Shown: positions 1 to 9,747 of the stretch, in pieces
Layout: every line of letters starts with the position of its first letter
Position numbering within the stretch: position 1 is the stretch's first letter
DNA from: Euclidia mi
Lineage: Eukaryota; Arthropoda; Insecta; Lepidoptera; Erebidae
Assembly: GCA_944739405.2 (NCBI GenBank)
Contig: OX123183.2
Span: 95,866,729 to 95,930,728 of the forward strand
Direction: 5' to 3'
DNA: 64,000 nt
Made by a program: the position numbers and the translations under genes
The notes under the pieces: generated by a model
The model's input: only the letters and a program-made list of their open reading frames with translations
Database searches by the model: none
What the model was told of the DNA's origin: nothing

Positions 1-1438
1 AACTTCATAATGTCAGTAGCAATAAACATCTTTTATACTTTTATTTGTTTTCCTATATTTTCTCAACATAACCATCTTTTACACTGTTACTCAAAGTCGT
101 ATCTTTTTTGTTTAGATTTCTTTTTATTCATCATAATCGGTATTATATACATTAATTTTGCGTAACTTTATTTTCACATAACATGAATAACATATAAGAA
201 TAAAAGTACAATGGTACAAATACACAATAGTACATTGGTCAAGTTCCAAATTCCGGTCGTATTAATAATTATTGGTTTAGGTTAGGTTAGAACTGTGACC
301 ACAACGCACGAGCCGAGCGAGCGTAGCGAGCGTGCCGCGGCAGCAGCCGACGAAGTGCCAGAACTGAATCGGTCCTATAGTTATTGGTTTAGGTACGGTT
401 AAAACTGCGGCATAAACTCCCAGGCCATAAACATAACCGTAAATGAGTCGTGTTTTATTAATTTCAGTTGGAGTGTGTGTTCACTGTGTCCGTTAGTTGT
501 ATATTTGTAAAGTCCCCCGCGACACAGAAGTTAGTCCTAATGCGGGAGTTGTCTTTTAAAAAAACAAAAACACAAAAAAACAAAGTGTAGCCTAGGGGGC
601 GCTACGGCGCGAGGACTTTTGCCAAATAAGTGTTATTTTTGCAAATCGTTTATTTTCTCGATTCTATCGTATAAAACACCTAAATATAAGGTTAAAAGTG
701 TCTTGGTAAAAGTGTCATATATTTTTTATTACTCTCATCTACATCGCTGGTTGCACTACTAATAGTATGAATGAAAACTGTAGGATGAAAAATTTTAGGA
801 AGAGTGATCATTCGGATTACAAATCGTTAGGAAGAACAATTATTTCGGGTAAAAAACTTTAGGTGAGCCAATATAGACCCTTAGAGCAGACATGCTACAA
901 AAATAAAATATGTGTATGATTAAGCTTTGATTTTTATATATACGCATTTTTTTACAATAATAATTAATTGTATAATAATTTTATTCTATAATAATTGTTT
1001 AGTAATTATTAATTTAAGGATTTTACATGGTTCACATTTGTTAATCTTTCTGTTTTTTTTTTCTATAAGGCTTTATTTATTTAACAATGTAATATTAGTA
1101 TTGTATAACTTCTAGGCATACAAACGCTTTGGTTGCGACTGTAAGTTTGTATTGCATTATTATTAAAATTGTTATGATAGATTACGAATATTGTTCATAG
1201 TGTCACGTATCCCTTTCATAACAAGAGTAACAAAGGAGGCAAGAGTAAGAGAAACATACCTACGAAAAAATAGTATATTTGGAAAGTGTCGTAAAACTAT
1301 CAAAGCCTATTTCCGGCTGGCCAGCATGGTATAGTATTGAGTCACAATGCTATTGTGACGGAAATTAGATGAGCCCTGTGTTCAGTACTACGAAACATGA
1401 CTGCGAGAGGCTGTCTGATAATGGGTAATTTTCTACCA
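1..1438. other. AT-rich intergenic stretch, no gene seen
   Basis: No exon with coding character or splice signals was recognised here. A GC-richer patch around 290-360 (repeating GAGCGAGCGTAGCGAGCG) looks like part of a dispersed repeat. The open frame at 927-1115 is a low-complexity, Phe/Ile/Leu-rich translation of AT-rich DNA and is not supported as a gene. Confidence 0.5.
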
Positions 1439-1459
1439 TGTACCGTATGCAATGATAAG

Positions 1460-1760
1460 TCATCATCATCGCCCTAGCGATATCCTGGTTGCATCCAAGA
1501 CTTACACACCTTGGAGCCCGAGGTCCGCTTACTGGTCTAACCAGATATAACAGAATATCAACATTTCCACAGAGCGACTGCCGTCTGACCTCCGCAACCC
1601 AAAGGGATAGCGAATTAGCGATATTCCATGGTTTAGACCAGTATTTGAGGGTACTGACTCCCCGTAACGACTGTCAAAGATCTTCATGACAGCCGGGACC
1701 GACGGTTTAACGTGCTCTCCGAGGCACGGGACAAGTGATAATTAACAATTTAATGATATT
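1460..1760 (-). repeat. Minus-strand SINE-like repeat (family A)
   Basis: The segment resembles two other copies in this window, at about 15505-15790 and 57455-57800. Shared landmarks read on the plus strand are GGTCCGCTTACT near the left end, GGGACCGACGG, and GACAAG(C)GATAATTAA near the right end. In the other two copies the right end includes an inverted polymerase III B box (GGATTCGAACCC), so the element is tRNA-headed and reads on the minus strand; this copy lacks the head. The left boundary is CATCATCATC, the complement of an RTE-type GATGATG tail. Confidence 0.6.
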
Positions 1761-2027
1761 ATATAAGTAAAAAGGTATAAATGGGCTACTTGTACGCCAC
1801 TAAAAACAATAAAACGCCCGCTAGTCAAAGAACTAATTTATTAATAAAAATATATCTCTGACGAGGACACTCATGATTCTTATAGTTAGAACCTCAATTT
1901 TATTAGTATAATTTAGTGAGATTTCGGACCACTCATAATACAGAATGTACCTACTTATAATTGTTCGTGATACATGAGCATAATTACTAGAGAGGAGTAA
2001 TTACCTACTATGCCTACACAGTAGGAG

Positions 2028-2606
2028 TGTTTGAAATAGAATTAGTTTTTATTATAAGTCAAATCGATTAGATCGATTGAGTAACATTTTGTTTAGTCTA
2101 TTGAAAATTTCTGACAATTGTCACACTGAACTGTCACTTCCGTTCGCCCCTTTGAGAAATTACCACGTTGTCGACTCGTACGTAAAATCTCGCCTTTTGA
2201 AAAGCACATCCTTGTAGCTACGCGAATAGTTGTGAAATCTATTAAATTGCCGCTTTTTTGACTCCCGGCACGGTTTGTGACATATTGAACATTTGTGAAA
2301 AATCTTGTGAACTTGCATCGTGCATTGAAGACGCCGCGTTGGAGTCTGGTAAAGTAAAGATAATTCACTTGCTAATATTGGCCAATTTAGTCTCGTGTAT
2401 GTCTAGCTTGCCTCCAGGACTCCACTCAAGAACATCACCAGGAGATATTTGGTAAGGCATTAATATTAAGATTACTTGTATTCGCTGTGCAACACAGTAC
2501 AATTATGTCTGAGATTTGTTGTGGCTGACAAGGGCTGATGAATAGAGTCACGCTTCCACAAATCTGCTGCAATTAATCCCAGCTCCTTCTAGCCAAATTC
2601 TAGACA
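2028..2606 (+). repeat. 5' LTR of the BEL/Pao element
   Basis: This 579-bp repeat starts TGTTTGAAATAG and ends TTCTAGACA. It matches 8907-9485 except for three substitutions seen by eye: A/G near the start, T/G in GACAATTGTCAC, and C/T in AATTCACTTG. Short open frames inside it occur identically in both LTRs and are not genes. Confidence 0.97.
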
Positions 2607-3349
2607 TAATTTTTGATAGCAAGAGCGTGGTTAACTGCCTATATTGTAAATTTGTATCTTAGCCGTTGATTGTATCTGAACTCAGATTGGTATGAGCTTG
2701 TATCTTATCACCTTGTAGACAGTATTGTAGTGTTTGTCAGGTCAGTTATTGTCTAAAATACATAATATTTAATTGTATAAGTTGACCTAGATAATTTGAA
2801 ACACATTGTCACATAACCTCAATCAGTAATTGTTGATTTGTATTGTTGAAAAATCTAACTTAAATTTGTTGTTGCATTAATAAGTCAGTTTGTTTGGATA
2901 CATAACAGCTGTATGTATCAATAAATTTAGTAAATTTAGTTTATTGCATATATTCATAAACATAACAACCAACTTGACCTTGCCACTTGGGCGGGTCACA
3001 TTAATAAACTTTGTTTTGTTATAATATAAAGATAATATTGTTAGGTAACACATATTCTGTGCTTACTTCCTATTGTATATCATAAATAACACAGTTAGTC
3101 TGTCTGTTGCAAATAATTAATTAATTAAGTTGAAGTTTCAACTTTATTAATTTGTTATAAGTTATAACTTTGATAACTTTTGTGTTTGTTTCAATATACT
3201 GAAACCTTAAATTTTGTTGGGCAGTAAATACCTGTCACTTGCCTTCACTTGCAGTAAACAGGCTAATACTTTGTTGGTTTCAAAGAATTAAGAAAAATTA
3301 AGTTTTGATTGTTAATTTTATTTAGCGCTTGTCCGGGCTCTTTTGAATT
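2607..3349 (+). other. 5' untranslated leader of the BEL/Pao element
   Basis: This AT-rich leader lies between the 5' LTR and the gag start and has no long open frame. The primer-binding site should lie at its left end, just after the TTCTAGACA terminus, but I could not match it confidently to a tRNA 3' end. Confidence 0.6.
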
Positions 3350-4987
3350 TTGATTATGTCAGCTATCAAGGACTTGCGTGCGGCTGCTGGTGCTATTGCA
3401 TCAGATTTGCGCTGGTTTGCCTCGGCCAATGCTTTAGTGAACCGGCCTGATCGCCAGCAGGCCTTACTTCAGAGGTACGAGCGGATTGACGATCGCCTGG
3501 CAAGTGTGGAACAGCAATTCCGCACTTTCAGCACTTGCTGTCTTGAAGTGTCAATCAATGATTTCACCGCTGACCAGCGAAATAAGGTCAGCGAAGACTA
3601 TGCCCAGGTCTTAGACCTGTATGATGCTGTCTCCAATAGTGCGAGACAACTAGTTGCCGATAGGGAAGGGCAACCCGGCCTGAAGCAGGAGCTTCCTAGG
3701 TCAGCACCGGGGCTGGTGAGTAGGCTCCCTACTTTGGACCTCCCCCATTTTGATGGCTGCCTAGGAAGCTACCTGGGCTTCGTTAATTTGTTCGACAGCC
3801 TAGTCCATGATAGGGCTGACCTTCGGCCGGCACAAAAGTTGGCCTATCTAATGTCGGTTCTGGATGGGGAGGCTAAGGGCCTCATCCAGCATCTGCCCGT
3901 GTCTGACGAGGCGTACCAGACGGCTCGAGACCTAATTACCCGTAGGTACCATAATAAGCGTGGCCTCGCCGACACGCACATTGAGCAGATTTTGGGTTTG
4001 CCGACGCTCACCCGGGTCTCTGGGTTGCGCACCCAACTTTTGAACCCGCTCTTGGTGGCCATCAACGCACTTAAGTGCCTTGACCTGCCCGTGGACTAAT
4101 GGTCCTATCTATTGGTGCACATTGTGCTGAAGAAGCTGCCTGCCGACCTGAGGTCGCGTTTTGAACAGCGCTTTGGTGGGGATAGCGCGACCCATTTGCC
4201 CCCCTTTGCTGACCTGGAGAGGTTCCTGGAGGATGAGTGCCGGGTCTTGGACAACTCCGGTGGTGATACGCCGGCTAAGACGCAGCTGCCCAAGGTCAAG
4301 GAGCAGGCTCGCGGTCACACCCGAGCCAATGTTGACCGGCGCCCTCCTCGCTTTGCGGTCACGCAGAGCCCAGCGGAGTGCTCCTACTGCAAGGTCACGG
4401 GGCACAGAACGGCCAGTTGTAGGGCATTCTTGGACCTACATGTCGCCTCTCGTAGGCGCATCGCGAATGCCCGCCGCCTTTGCTTCTCTTGTTTGGGGTC
4501 CCACTACCAGCGAGACTGCCCAAACTCTCGCCCCTGTCCTCACTGTGGAGGACAGCATTTGGACATTCTCTGCATGAATGCCAGAGAGGTAGGCCGCTTG
4601 TCTTACCAGCCGACGCCGCGCACGGGCGGGTGTCTTGAAGGTGGCAGCCGAGGCTCACCGGCGCGTAGCCGAGAGTCGCCTCGCTCAATTGATCGCCACT
4701 CGCCCCGCTTGGAGAACCGTAGCGTGCGCACGCCTCCTTTCTCTCGCGCACCTGAATGTGCGACCGCCCAGCGTCACCAGCACCATGACTGCTGCCCCAG
4801 GTATTCCCCTCCTTTGGCGGAGCGTCCCCGCCTTGACTCGCGCCCACCTCGTTTTGGGCGGGTGCGTCATTATGATCCCCCACAGATGGCGCGCGGATCG
4901 AGTCATCGCGCTTTTGAGGACTTCAAGCCGCACCCTCATTTTGACTTGCCAGGTCCTGGCCAACGGTCGCCGCCCAGGCAACAATAG
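3350..4987 (+). pseudogene. gag region of BEL/Pao element, interrupted by one in-frame stop
   Basis: This encodes the structural Gag part of the retrotransposon. The first open segment (3350-4099, 249 codons; a second Met lies at 3356) has a polar, probably coiled N-terminal part. It then shows the DUF1759-type segment characteristic of BEL/Pao Gag proteins, with the LPHFDG motif and a VLDGEAKGLIQHL stretch. A TAA at 4097-4099 stops it. The same reading frame continues from 4100 and contains the nucleic-acid-binding part: Cys/His clusters CSYCKVTGHRTASC, CFSCLGSHYQRDC and CPHCGGQHLDILC, followed by a Pro/Arg/Ser-rich tail. A TAG at 4985-4987 ends Gag; the next codons lead into the protease without leaving the frame. 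The TAA inside a conserved stretch most likely inactivates this copy. The TAG at the gag/pro junction could be a genuine readthrough site or damage. Confidence 0.9.
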
Positions 4988-7900
4988 GTCATTGACCCCT
5001 GCCCTATAACGCCAACCTCCCCCATTGAGACCGTTATCCTACCAACGGTTGCTGTTAGGGTCTGGGGACCCACGGGGACCTCTGTTGTTGTCCGTGCTAT
5101 ATTGGACACAGGTTCACAAGGTTGCATTGTTTCCACTTATTTGGTAGGGCAGGTTAAATTAAATATGGGCTCTTTTCCGAATTGTATACGGGGCATAGGT
5201 GACGTAGCCTCTAATGTTGAAGGGCAAGTTAAAGTTTTGTTTGGCCCTGTTGAATCTTCACACACGAGGATTAAAACCTCGGCTATTGTGCTGAAGAATA
5301 TTTTGGGTATGCATCCACAGAAACAGCTACCCGCTGCTGTGGTGAATTTGACATCGGGATTGGAACTGGCAGACCCCAAATTTGACACACCGGGACAAAT
5401 CGATTTGTTGATTGGCTCTGATGTCCTCGGTGGAATTTTGATTGGTGGGAAACGGATCTTGGTGCCAAATGGTTTGACTGCCATCCCGACCATATTTGGA
5501 CTTGCTTTGATGGGACCTGTACCTAGGGACCCCCCTCCACCCGAACTTGATAATTTGTTGGCTGTAGGCTCTGCTCTCTCTGATGCAGTTCAGAGGTTTT
5601 GGGAGGTAGAGGAGCCCCCTCAAGTTGCCCGTTTGAATCCAGAACATGAGGAGTGCGAGCTGTTCTTCCAGAACAACACTGGTCGACTCCGTTCTGGTCG
5701 GATTATCACGAAGCTGCCCTTTCTGTCTGTTCGGCCTCCGCTTGGTGAGTCACGACCTTTAGCCGAAAAGAGATTGTTGGCTATGGAGCGTCGCATGGGT
5801 CGTGATCCGGAGCTCAGACAGAAGTATATTGAGTTCATGAGGGAATATGAACAGTTGGGACACATGTCTGTGTCAAATTTGGATTGGCGTTCGGTGGAGC
5901 ATTACTTTCTCCCGCATCATGCGGTATTGAAGCCATCGACTGGCAAGCTGCGCACAGTGTTTGATGGTTCTGCGCAGACTTCAACAGGCGTATCCTTGAA
6001 CCAGTGCTTGCATTCTGGTCCCAAGTTGGTCAAGGACCTTTGTGACGTCATCACCAGCTTCCGACGACATCAGGTTGTCTTTGTGGCCGACATAAAAATG
6101 ATGTTCAGGCAGACGATTATCCACCCTGATGACCGTCGCTTCCAGCTGATCCTTTGGAGAGAGTCTCCTCGCGATCCCATGGTCGTCTACGAGCTCAATA
6201 CAAATACGTACGGGTTAAGGTCAAGCCCCTACTTGGCAATACGTTCTCTTTGGGAGCTCGCAGACCGCGAAGGCCTACGTTTCCCAAGAGCCTCCGCCAT
6301 CTTGAAGGACGATATTTACGTCGATGACATTTGCTCGGGCGCCTCCACAGCGGACGAGGCGATCCTCCTGCGGGACGAATTGATAGGTATTTTGGCCTCC
6401 GCTGGTTATGAGTTGCGCAAATGGATTTCCAACTCACCAGCGCTTTTGAAAGGCTTGCCAGAGGATCATCAGCAAGATCCACATTTGTTTAAGATTGTTG
6501 ACAACCCCGCCATGATGGCTGTTCTCGGCGTTCAGTACAGACCAGTCCAAGACATCTTTACATATAACGTAGACTTGAAATTGCCGTATTCTTGGACTAA
6601 ACGTCTCGTATTGTCTACTGTCGCCAGAACCTTTGATCCGAACGGTTGGATCTGTCCAATTATATTTTGGGCAAAGTGCTTCTTGCAGAGGCTTTGGACA
6701 GCAGGATTGACCTGGGACGAACCTCTGCACGGCACTCTTGTTGAGGAATGGACCTCTTTTGTATCCTCACTTCCTGCCGTCAACGAGATCTCCTTGCCTC
6801 GTCCCATCCTTCCTCCCGGGAAGTACAAGGCCACCCTTCACGGGTTTTGTGACGCCTCGGAACGTGGTCACGCCGCCGTGGTGTACTTGCGCACAGTTAG
6901 TGCCTCAGGTCAGGTGAGGGTTTCCCTGATCATGGCAAAGAGCAAGGTGGCACCCCTTCGGACATCTCTGACCATTCCAAAATTGGAGCTCTCGGGAGCA
7001 GCCCTACTTGTACGCTTATTGAACCACGTGTCTAACACTTTGGGTAAAAGCATTTGTATTAATGGGACCTACGCCTGGACGGACAGCCAAATTGTTCTTT
7101 GTTGGTTGAAGGCTTCTGTTCACACCTTGGAGGTATTTGTCGCTAATCGCGTTTCCCAAATCCAGAAATCCGAAGTCAAACTTGTTTGGAGACACGTGCC
7201 AGGTGAGCTCAACCCGGCTGATTGTGCCTCGCGCGGATGCTTGACGCCTTGTTTGTTAGGTCATTCGCTGTGGTGGGGTCCGGAATGGTTGAGTCGACCA
7301 GAAATTGATTGGCCTCGAACGCCAGTTTTGAATACTTCTAATTTGCCGGGTCTACGAACACTCGCTCTTGAGAAGGTGGAATGCGCCTTCGACCCCGATT
7401 TTTTGTTGAATCGTTACAGCTCCCTCGACAAGTTGTTAGGTGTCACTGCTTGGATAAAGCGTTTTGTTTTTAATTTTAGGCACCCACAACAGAAACGACT
7501 GACACCGTTTCTCTCACCACAGAAACGACAGGAGTCCCTCACCTTTTGGGTTCGTTCTGTGCAATTGGCGCATTTTGAAAGGGAGATTGCTATCCTCAAG
7601 TCGGGGAAATCGAAATTGTCGGTAGCTGTATCTAAATTGAACCCCTTTTTGGACGAAACGGGTCTCTTGCGCGTTGGAGGGCGTCTCAAGAACGCCAACC
7701 TCCCTTACGGGGCTCGTCACCCCCTTTTGTTACCTAAGGACGGTCATTTGGTACGCTTGTTGGTAACTGACCGTCACCTTAAAAATTCGCATGCTGGTTG
7801 TAATGCCTTGTTGGCCATTTTGCAACGCGAGTTTTGGATTTTGTCTGCCCGAAGAATTATTCGGAGTGCAGTCTTTCGCTGCATCCCTTGCTATAAGCTC

Positions 7901-8875
7901 AAGGCTTCTACCATGCAGCCCTTGATGGGGGACTTACCGGCAGATCGCGTAACTGAAAGCAGGACGTTTGACGGTGTTGGCACGGACTTCGCTGGTCCTT
8001 TTTTGGTGAAAACGTCGAGACTTCGAAACAGCAAGACTGTCAAGGCCTACTTGTGTGTTTTTGTTTGTCTTTCCACAAAGGCCGTACACTTAGAACTGGT
8101 CTCCTCGCTTACGACCGAGGCGTTTGTAGCCACATTTGACAGATTTGTATCCCGCAGGGGGCTGCCTTCCTTGATCCGTTCTGACTGCGGCACTAACTTC
8201 AAGGGCACTTATAATTATCTGAATGATGTTGTTAATTTTCTTGAAACCAACAAAGCTGATATAGGTGATAGGCTTGCCCGACGTGGGATAAATTGGTTGT
8301 TTTCCCCACCAAATTGTCCACACTGGGGTGGTATATTTGAGGCCGCCGTAAAATCGGCCAAAACACACTTGCGCAGGACAATCGGTGAATCTGTCCTTAC
8401 ATTTGAGGAACTCGCAACTGTGTTTTGTAAGATTGAGGCCGTTTTGAACTCTCGGCCATTGTGCCCGATCTCCTCAGATCCGAATGATTTGGAGGCCCTT
8501 ACGCCGGGCCATTTTTTGATTGGTCGCCCACTTATCGCCTTGCCTGAGTACCCCTATATTGATACGAGACCTGGTCGTCTCTCGCGTTTTGAATTGGTAC
8601 GCCAGATTACTCAGAGCTTTTGGAAACGCTGGAATTTGGAATATTTGCACATACTCCAGCAACGCGTTAAGTGGACCGACAAGACCGATCCACCCAAGAT
8701 TGGTGACCTCGTTTTGATCAAGGAGGCTAACCTTCCGCCACTCAGATGGCGCAGGGGGCGCATCCTTCGTTTGGTAACTGGGGCTGATGGAGTTCCCCGA
8801 TTTGCTGAGGTCTTGGTGGACGGTTCGATTCTGAGGAGAGCGGTTGCAACATTGTCACGTCTACCAACCGATTAG
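4988..8875 (+). CDS. pol: BEL/Pao pol polyprotein (protease, RT, RNase H, integrase)
   Basis: A single uninterrupted frame of about 1,290 codons in the same phase as gag. Residues below count from position 5102. The aspartic protease active site DTG is at 2-4, preceded by a hydrophobic AIL. The Pao-type A17 peptidase and reverse transcriptase region follows, with the catalytic YVDD at 406-409 (6317-6328). RNase H shows GFCDASERG (Asp584) and the downstream TDSQIV and NPADCASRG motifs. The integrase zinc finger uses His892, His897, Cys927 and Cys930. The catalytic triad is Asp962 (VGTDFAG), Asp1028 (RSDCGTNF) and Glu1080 (GGIFEAA). The C-terminal 100 residues resemble DUF5641. No frameshift or stop is visible from protease to the end, so this enzyme part appears intact. 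Translation would depend on passing the upstream stop at 4985. Confidence 0.93.
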   Translation, partial: VIDPCPITPTSPIETVILPTVAVRVWGPTGTSVVVRAILDTGSQGCIVSTYLVGQVKLNMGSFPNCIRGIGDVASNVEGQVKVLFGPVESSHTRIKTSAIVLKNILGMHPQKQLPAAVVNLTSGLELADPKFDTPGQIDLLIGSDVLGGILIGGKRILVPNGLTAIPTIFGLALMGPVPRDPPPPELDNLLAVGSALSDAVQRFWEVEEPPQVARLNPEHEECELFFQNNTGRLRSGRIITKLPFLSVRPPLGESRPLAEKRLLAMERRMGRDPELRQKYIEFMREYEQLGHMSVSNLDWRSVEHYFLPHHAVLKPSTGKLRTVFDGSAQTSTGVSLNQCLHSGPKLVKDLCDVITSFRRHQVVFVADIKMMFRQTIIHPDDRRFQLILWRESPRDPMVVYELNTNTYGLRSSPYLAIRSLWELADREGLRFPRASAILKDDIYVDDICSGASTADEAILLRDELIGILASAGYELRKWISNSPALLKGLPEDHQQDPHLFKIVDNPAMMAVLGVQYRPVQDIFTYNVDLKLPYSWTKRLVLSTVARTFDPNGWICPIIFWAKCFLQRLWTAGLTWDEPLHGTLVEEWTSFVSSLPAVNEISLPRPILPPGKYKATLHGFCDASERGHAAVVYLRTVSASGQVRVSLIMAKSKVAPLRTSLTIPKLELSGAALLVRLLNHVSNTLGKSICINGTYAWTDSQIVLCWLKASVHTLEVFVANRVSQIQKSEVKLVWRHVPGELNPADCASRGCLTPCLLGHSLWWGPEWLSRPEIDWPRTPVLNTSNLPGLRTLALEKVECAFDPDFLLNRYSSLDKLLGVTAWIKRFVFNFRHPQQKRLTPFLSPQKRQESLTFWVRSVQLAHFEREIAILKSGKSKLSVAVSKLNPFLDETGLLRVGGRLKNANLPYGARHPLLLPKDGHLVRLLVTDRHLKNSHAGCNALLAILQREFWILSARRIIRSAVFRCIPCYKLKASTMQPLMGDLPADRVTESRTFDGVGTDFAGPFLVKTSRLRNSKTVKAYLCVFVCLSTKAVHLELVSSLTTEAFVATFDRFVSRRGLPSLIRSDCGTNFKGTYNYLNDVVNFLETNKADIGDRLARRGINWLFSPPNCPHWGGIFEAAVKSAKTHLRRTIGESVLTFEELATVFCKIEAVLNSRPLCPISSDPNDLEALTPGHFLIGRPLIALPEYPYIDTRPGRLSRFELVRQITQSFWKRWNLEYLHILQQRVKWTDKTDPPKIGDLVLIKEANLPPLRWRRGRILRLVTGADGVPRFAEVLVDGSILRRAVATLSRLPTD

Positions 8876-8906
8876 CGGACCGGTAGGCCGGTCCGGGGCG
8901 GGTGGA

Positions 8907-9485
8907 TGTTTGAAATGGAATTAGTTTTTATTATAAGTCAAATCGATTAGATCGATTGAGTAACATTTTGTTTAGTCTATTGAAAATTTCTGACAATGGT
9001 CACACTGAACTGTCACTTCCGTTCGCCCCTTTGAGAAATTACCACGTTGTCGACTCGTACGTAAAATCTCGCCTTTTGAAAAGCACATCCTTGTAGCTAC
9101 GCGAATAGTTGTGAAATCTATTAAATTGCCGCTTTTTTGACTCCCGGCACGGTTTGTGACATATTGAACATTTGTGAAAAATCTTGTGAACTTGCATCGT
9201 GCATTGAAGACGCCGCGTTGGAGTCTGGTAAAGTAAAGATAATTCATTTGCTAATATTGGCCAATTTAGTCTCGTGTATGTCTAGCTTGCCTCCAGGACT
9301 CCACTCAAGAACATCACCAGGAGATATTTGGTAAGGCATTAATATTAAGATTACTTGTATTCGCTGTGCAACACAGTACAATTATGTCTGAGATTTGTTG
9401 TGGCTGACAAGGGCTGATGAATAGAGTCACGCTTCCACAAATCTGCTGCAATTAATCCCAGCTCCTTCTAGCCAAATTCTAGACA
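8907..9485 (+). repeat. 3' LTR of the BEL/Pao element
   Basis: This 579-bp repeat is nearly identical to 2028-2606. It is preceded by a purine-rich stretch (GGGGCGGGTGGA, 8895-8906) in the position of a polypurine tract and is followed by the AGGAG target duplication. Confidence 0.97.
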
Positions 9486-9747
9486 AGGAGTATAATCCTA
9501 ACCATTCTGTACTAGTTTATCTATTGTCTACTTTTAGTACCTATTACTTTTTGTGATAAAATAAACCTAATTAAGTATACATAAATAACTCAAAATTACA
9601 GTAATGGCCATTTTGTTGGAACAATTTGTCGTTCGCCGAACCGTATCGCACATAATAGCTAGTTATTAACTGTAGGTAAGGCTTATCATATATTTATCAC
9701 TATTTATATTGAATGAGTCTTGGCAAGGATAATACATATAGAACGTC

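Larger units (their letters stand above)
2028..9485 (+). mobile_element. Complete BEL/Pao LTR retrotransposon
   Basis: Two 579-bp direct repeats beginning TGTTTGAAAT and ending TTCTAGACA enclose gag and pol. The 5-bp sequence AGGAG occurs immediately before (2023-2027) and after (9486-9490) the element, a target duplication of the size expected for this superfamily. By eye the LTRs differ at only three positions, so the insertion is recent. The internal region carries a BEL-type gag (DUF1759-like segment, zinc knuckles) followed in the same reading frame by protease, reverse transcriptase, RNase H, integrase and a C-terminal DUF5641-like domain. This is the usual BEL/Pao order. Two in-frame stop codons, at 4097-4099 and 4985-4987, interrupt the polyprotein. 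I could not assign the primer-binding site to a specific tRNA. Confidence 0.97.

Noticed and set aside
277..293. TTTAGGTTAGGTTAGAAC, resembling the insect telomere repeat TTAGG
   Set aside because: Only two to three units, with no array around it; not evidence of telomeric DNA.
2093..2455. Open frames on both strands of the BEL LTR (repeated at 8972-9334)
   Set aside because: They occur identically in both LTRs and have no protein character; they are part of the LTR.
4105..5009. Several overlapping open frames in the gag zinc-knuckle region
   Set aside because: Shadow frames of the Arg/Pro-rich Gag tail; only the frame with CCHC motifs and continuity with pol is supported.
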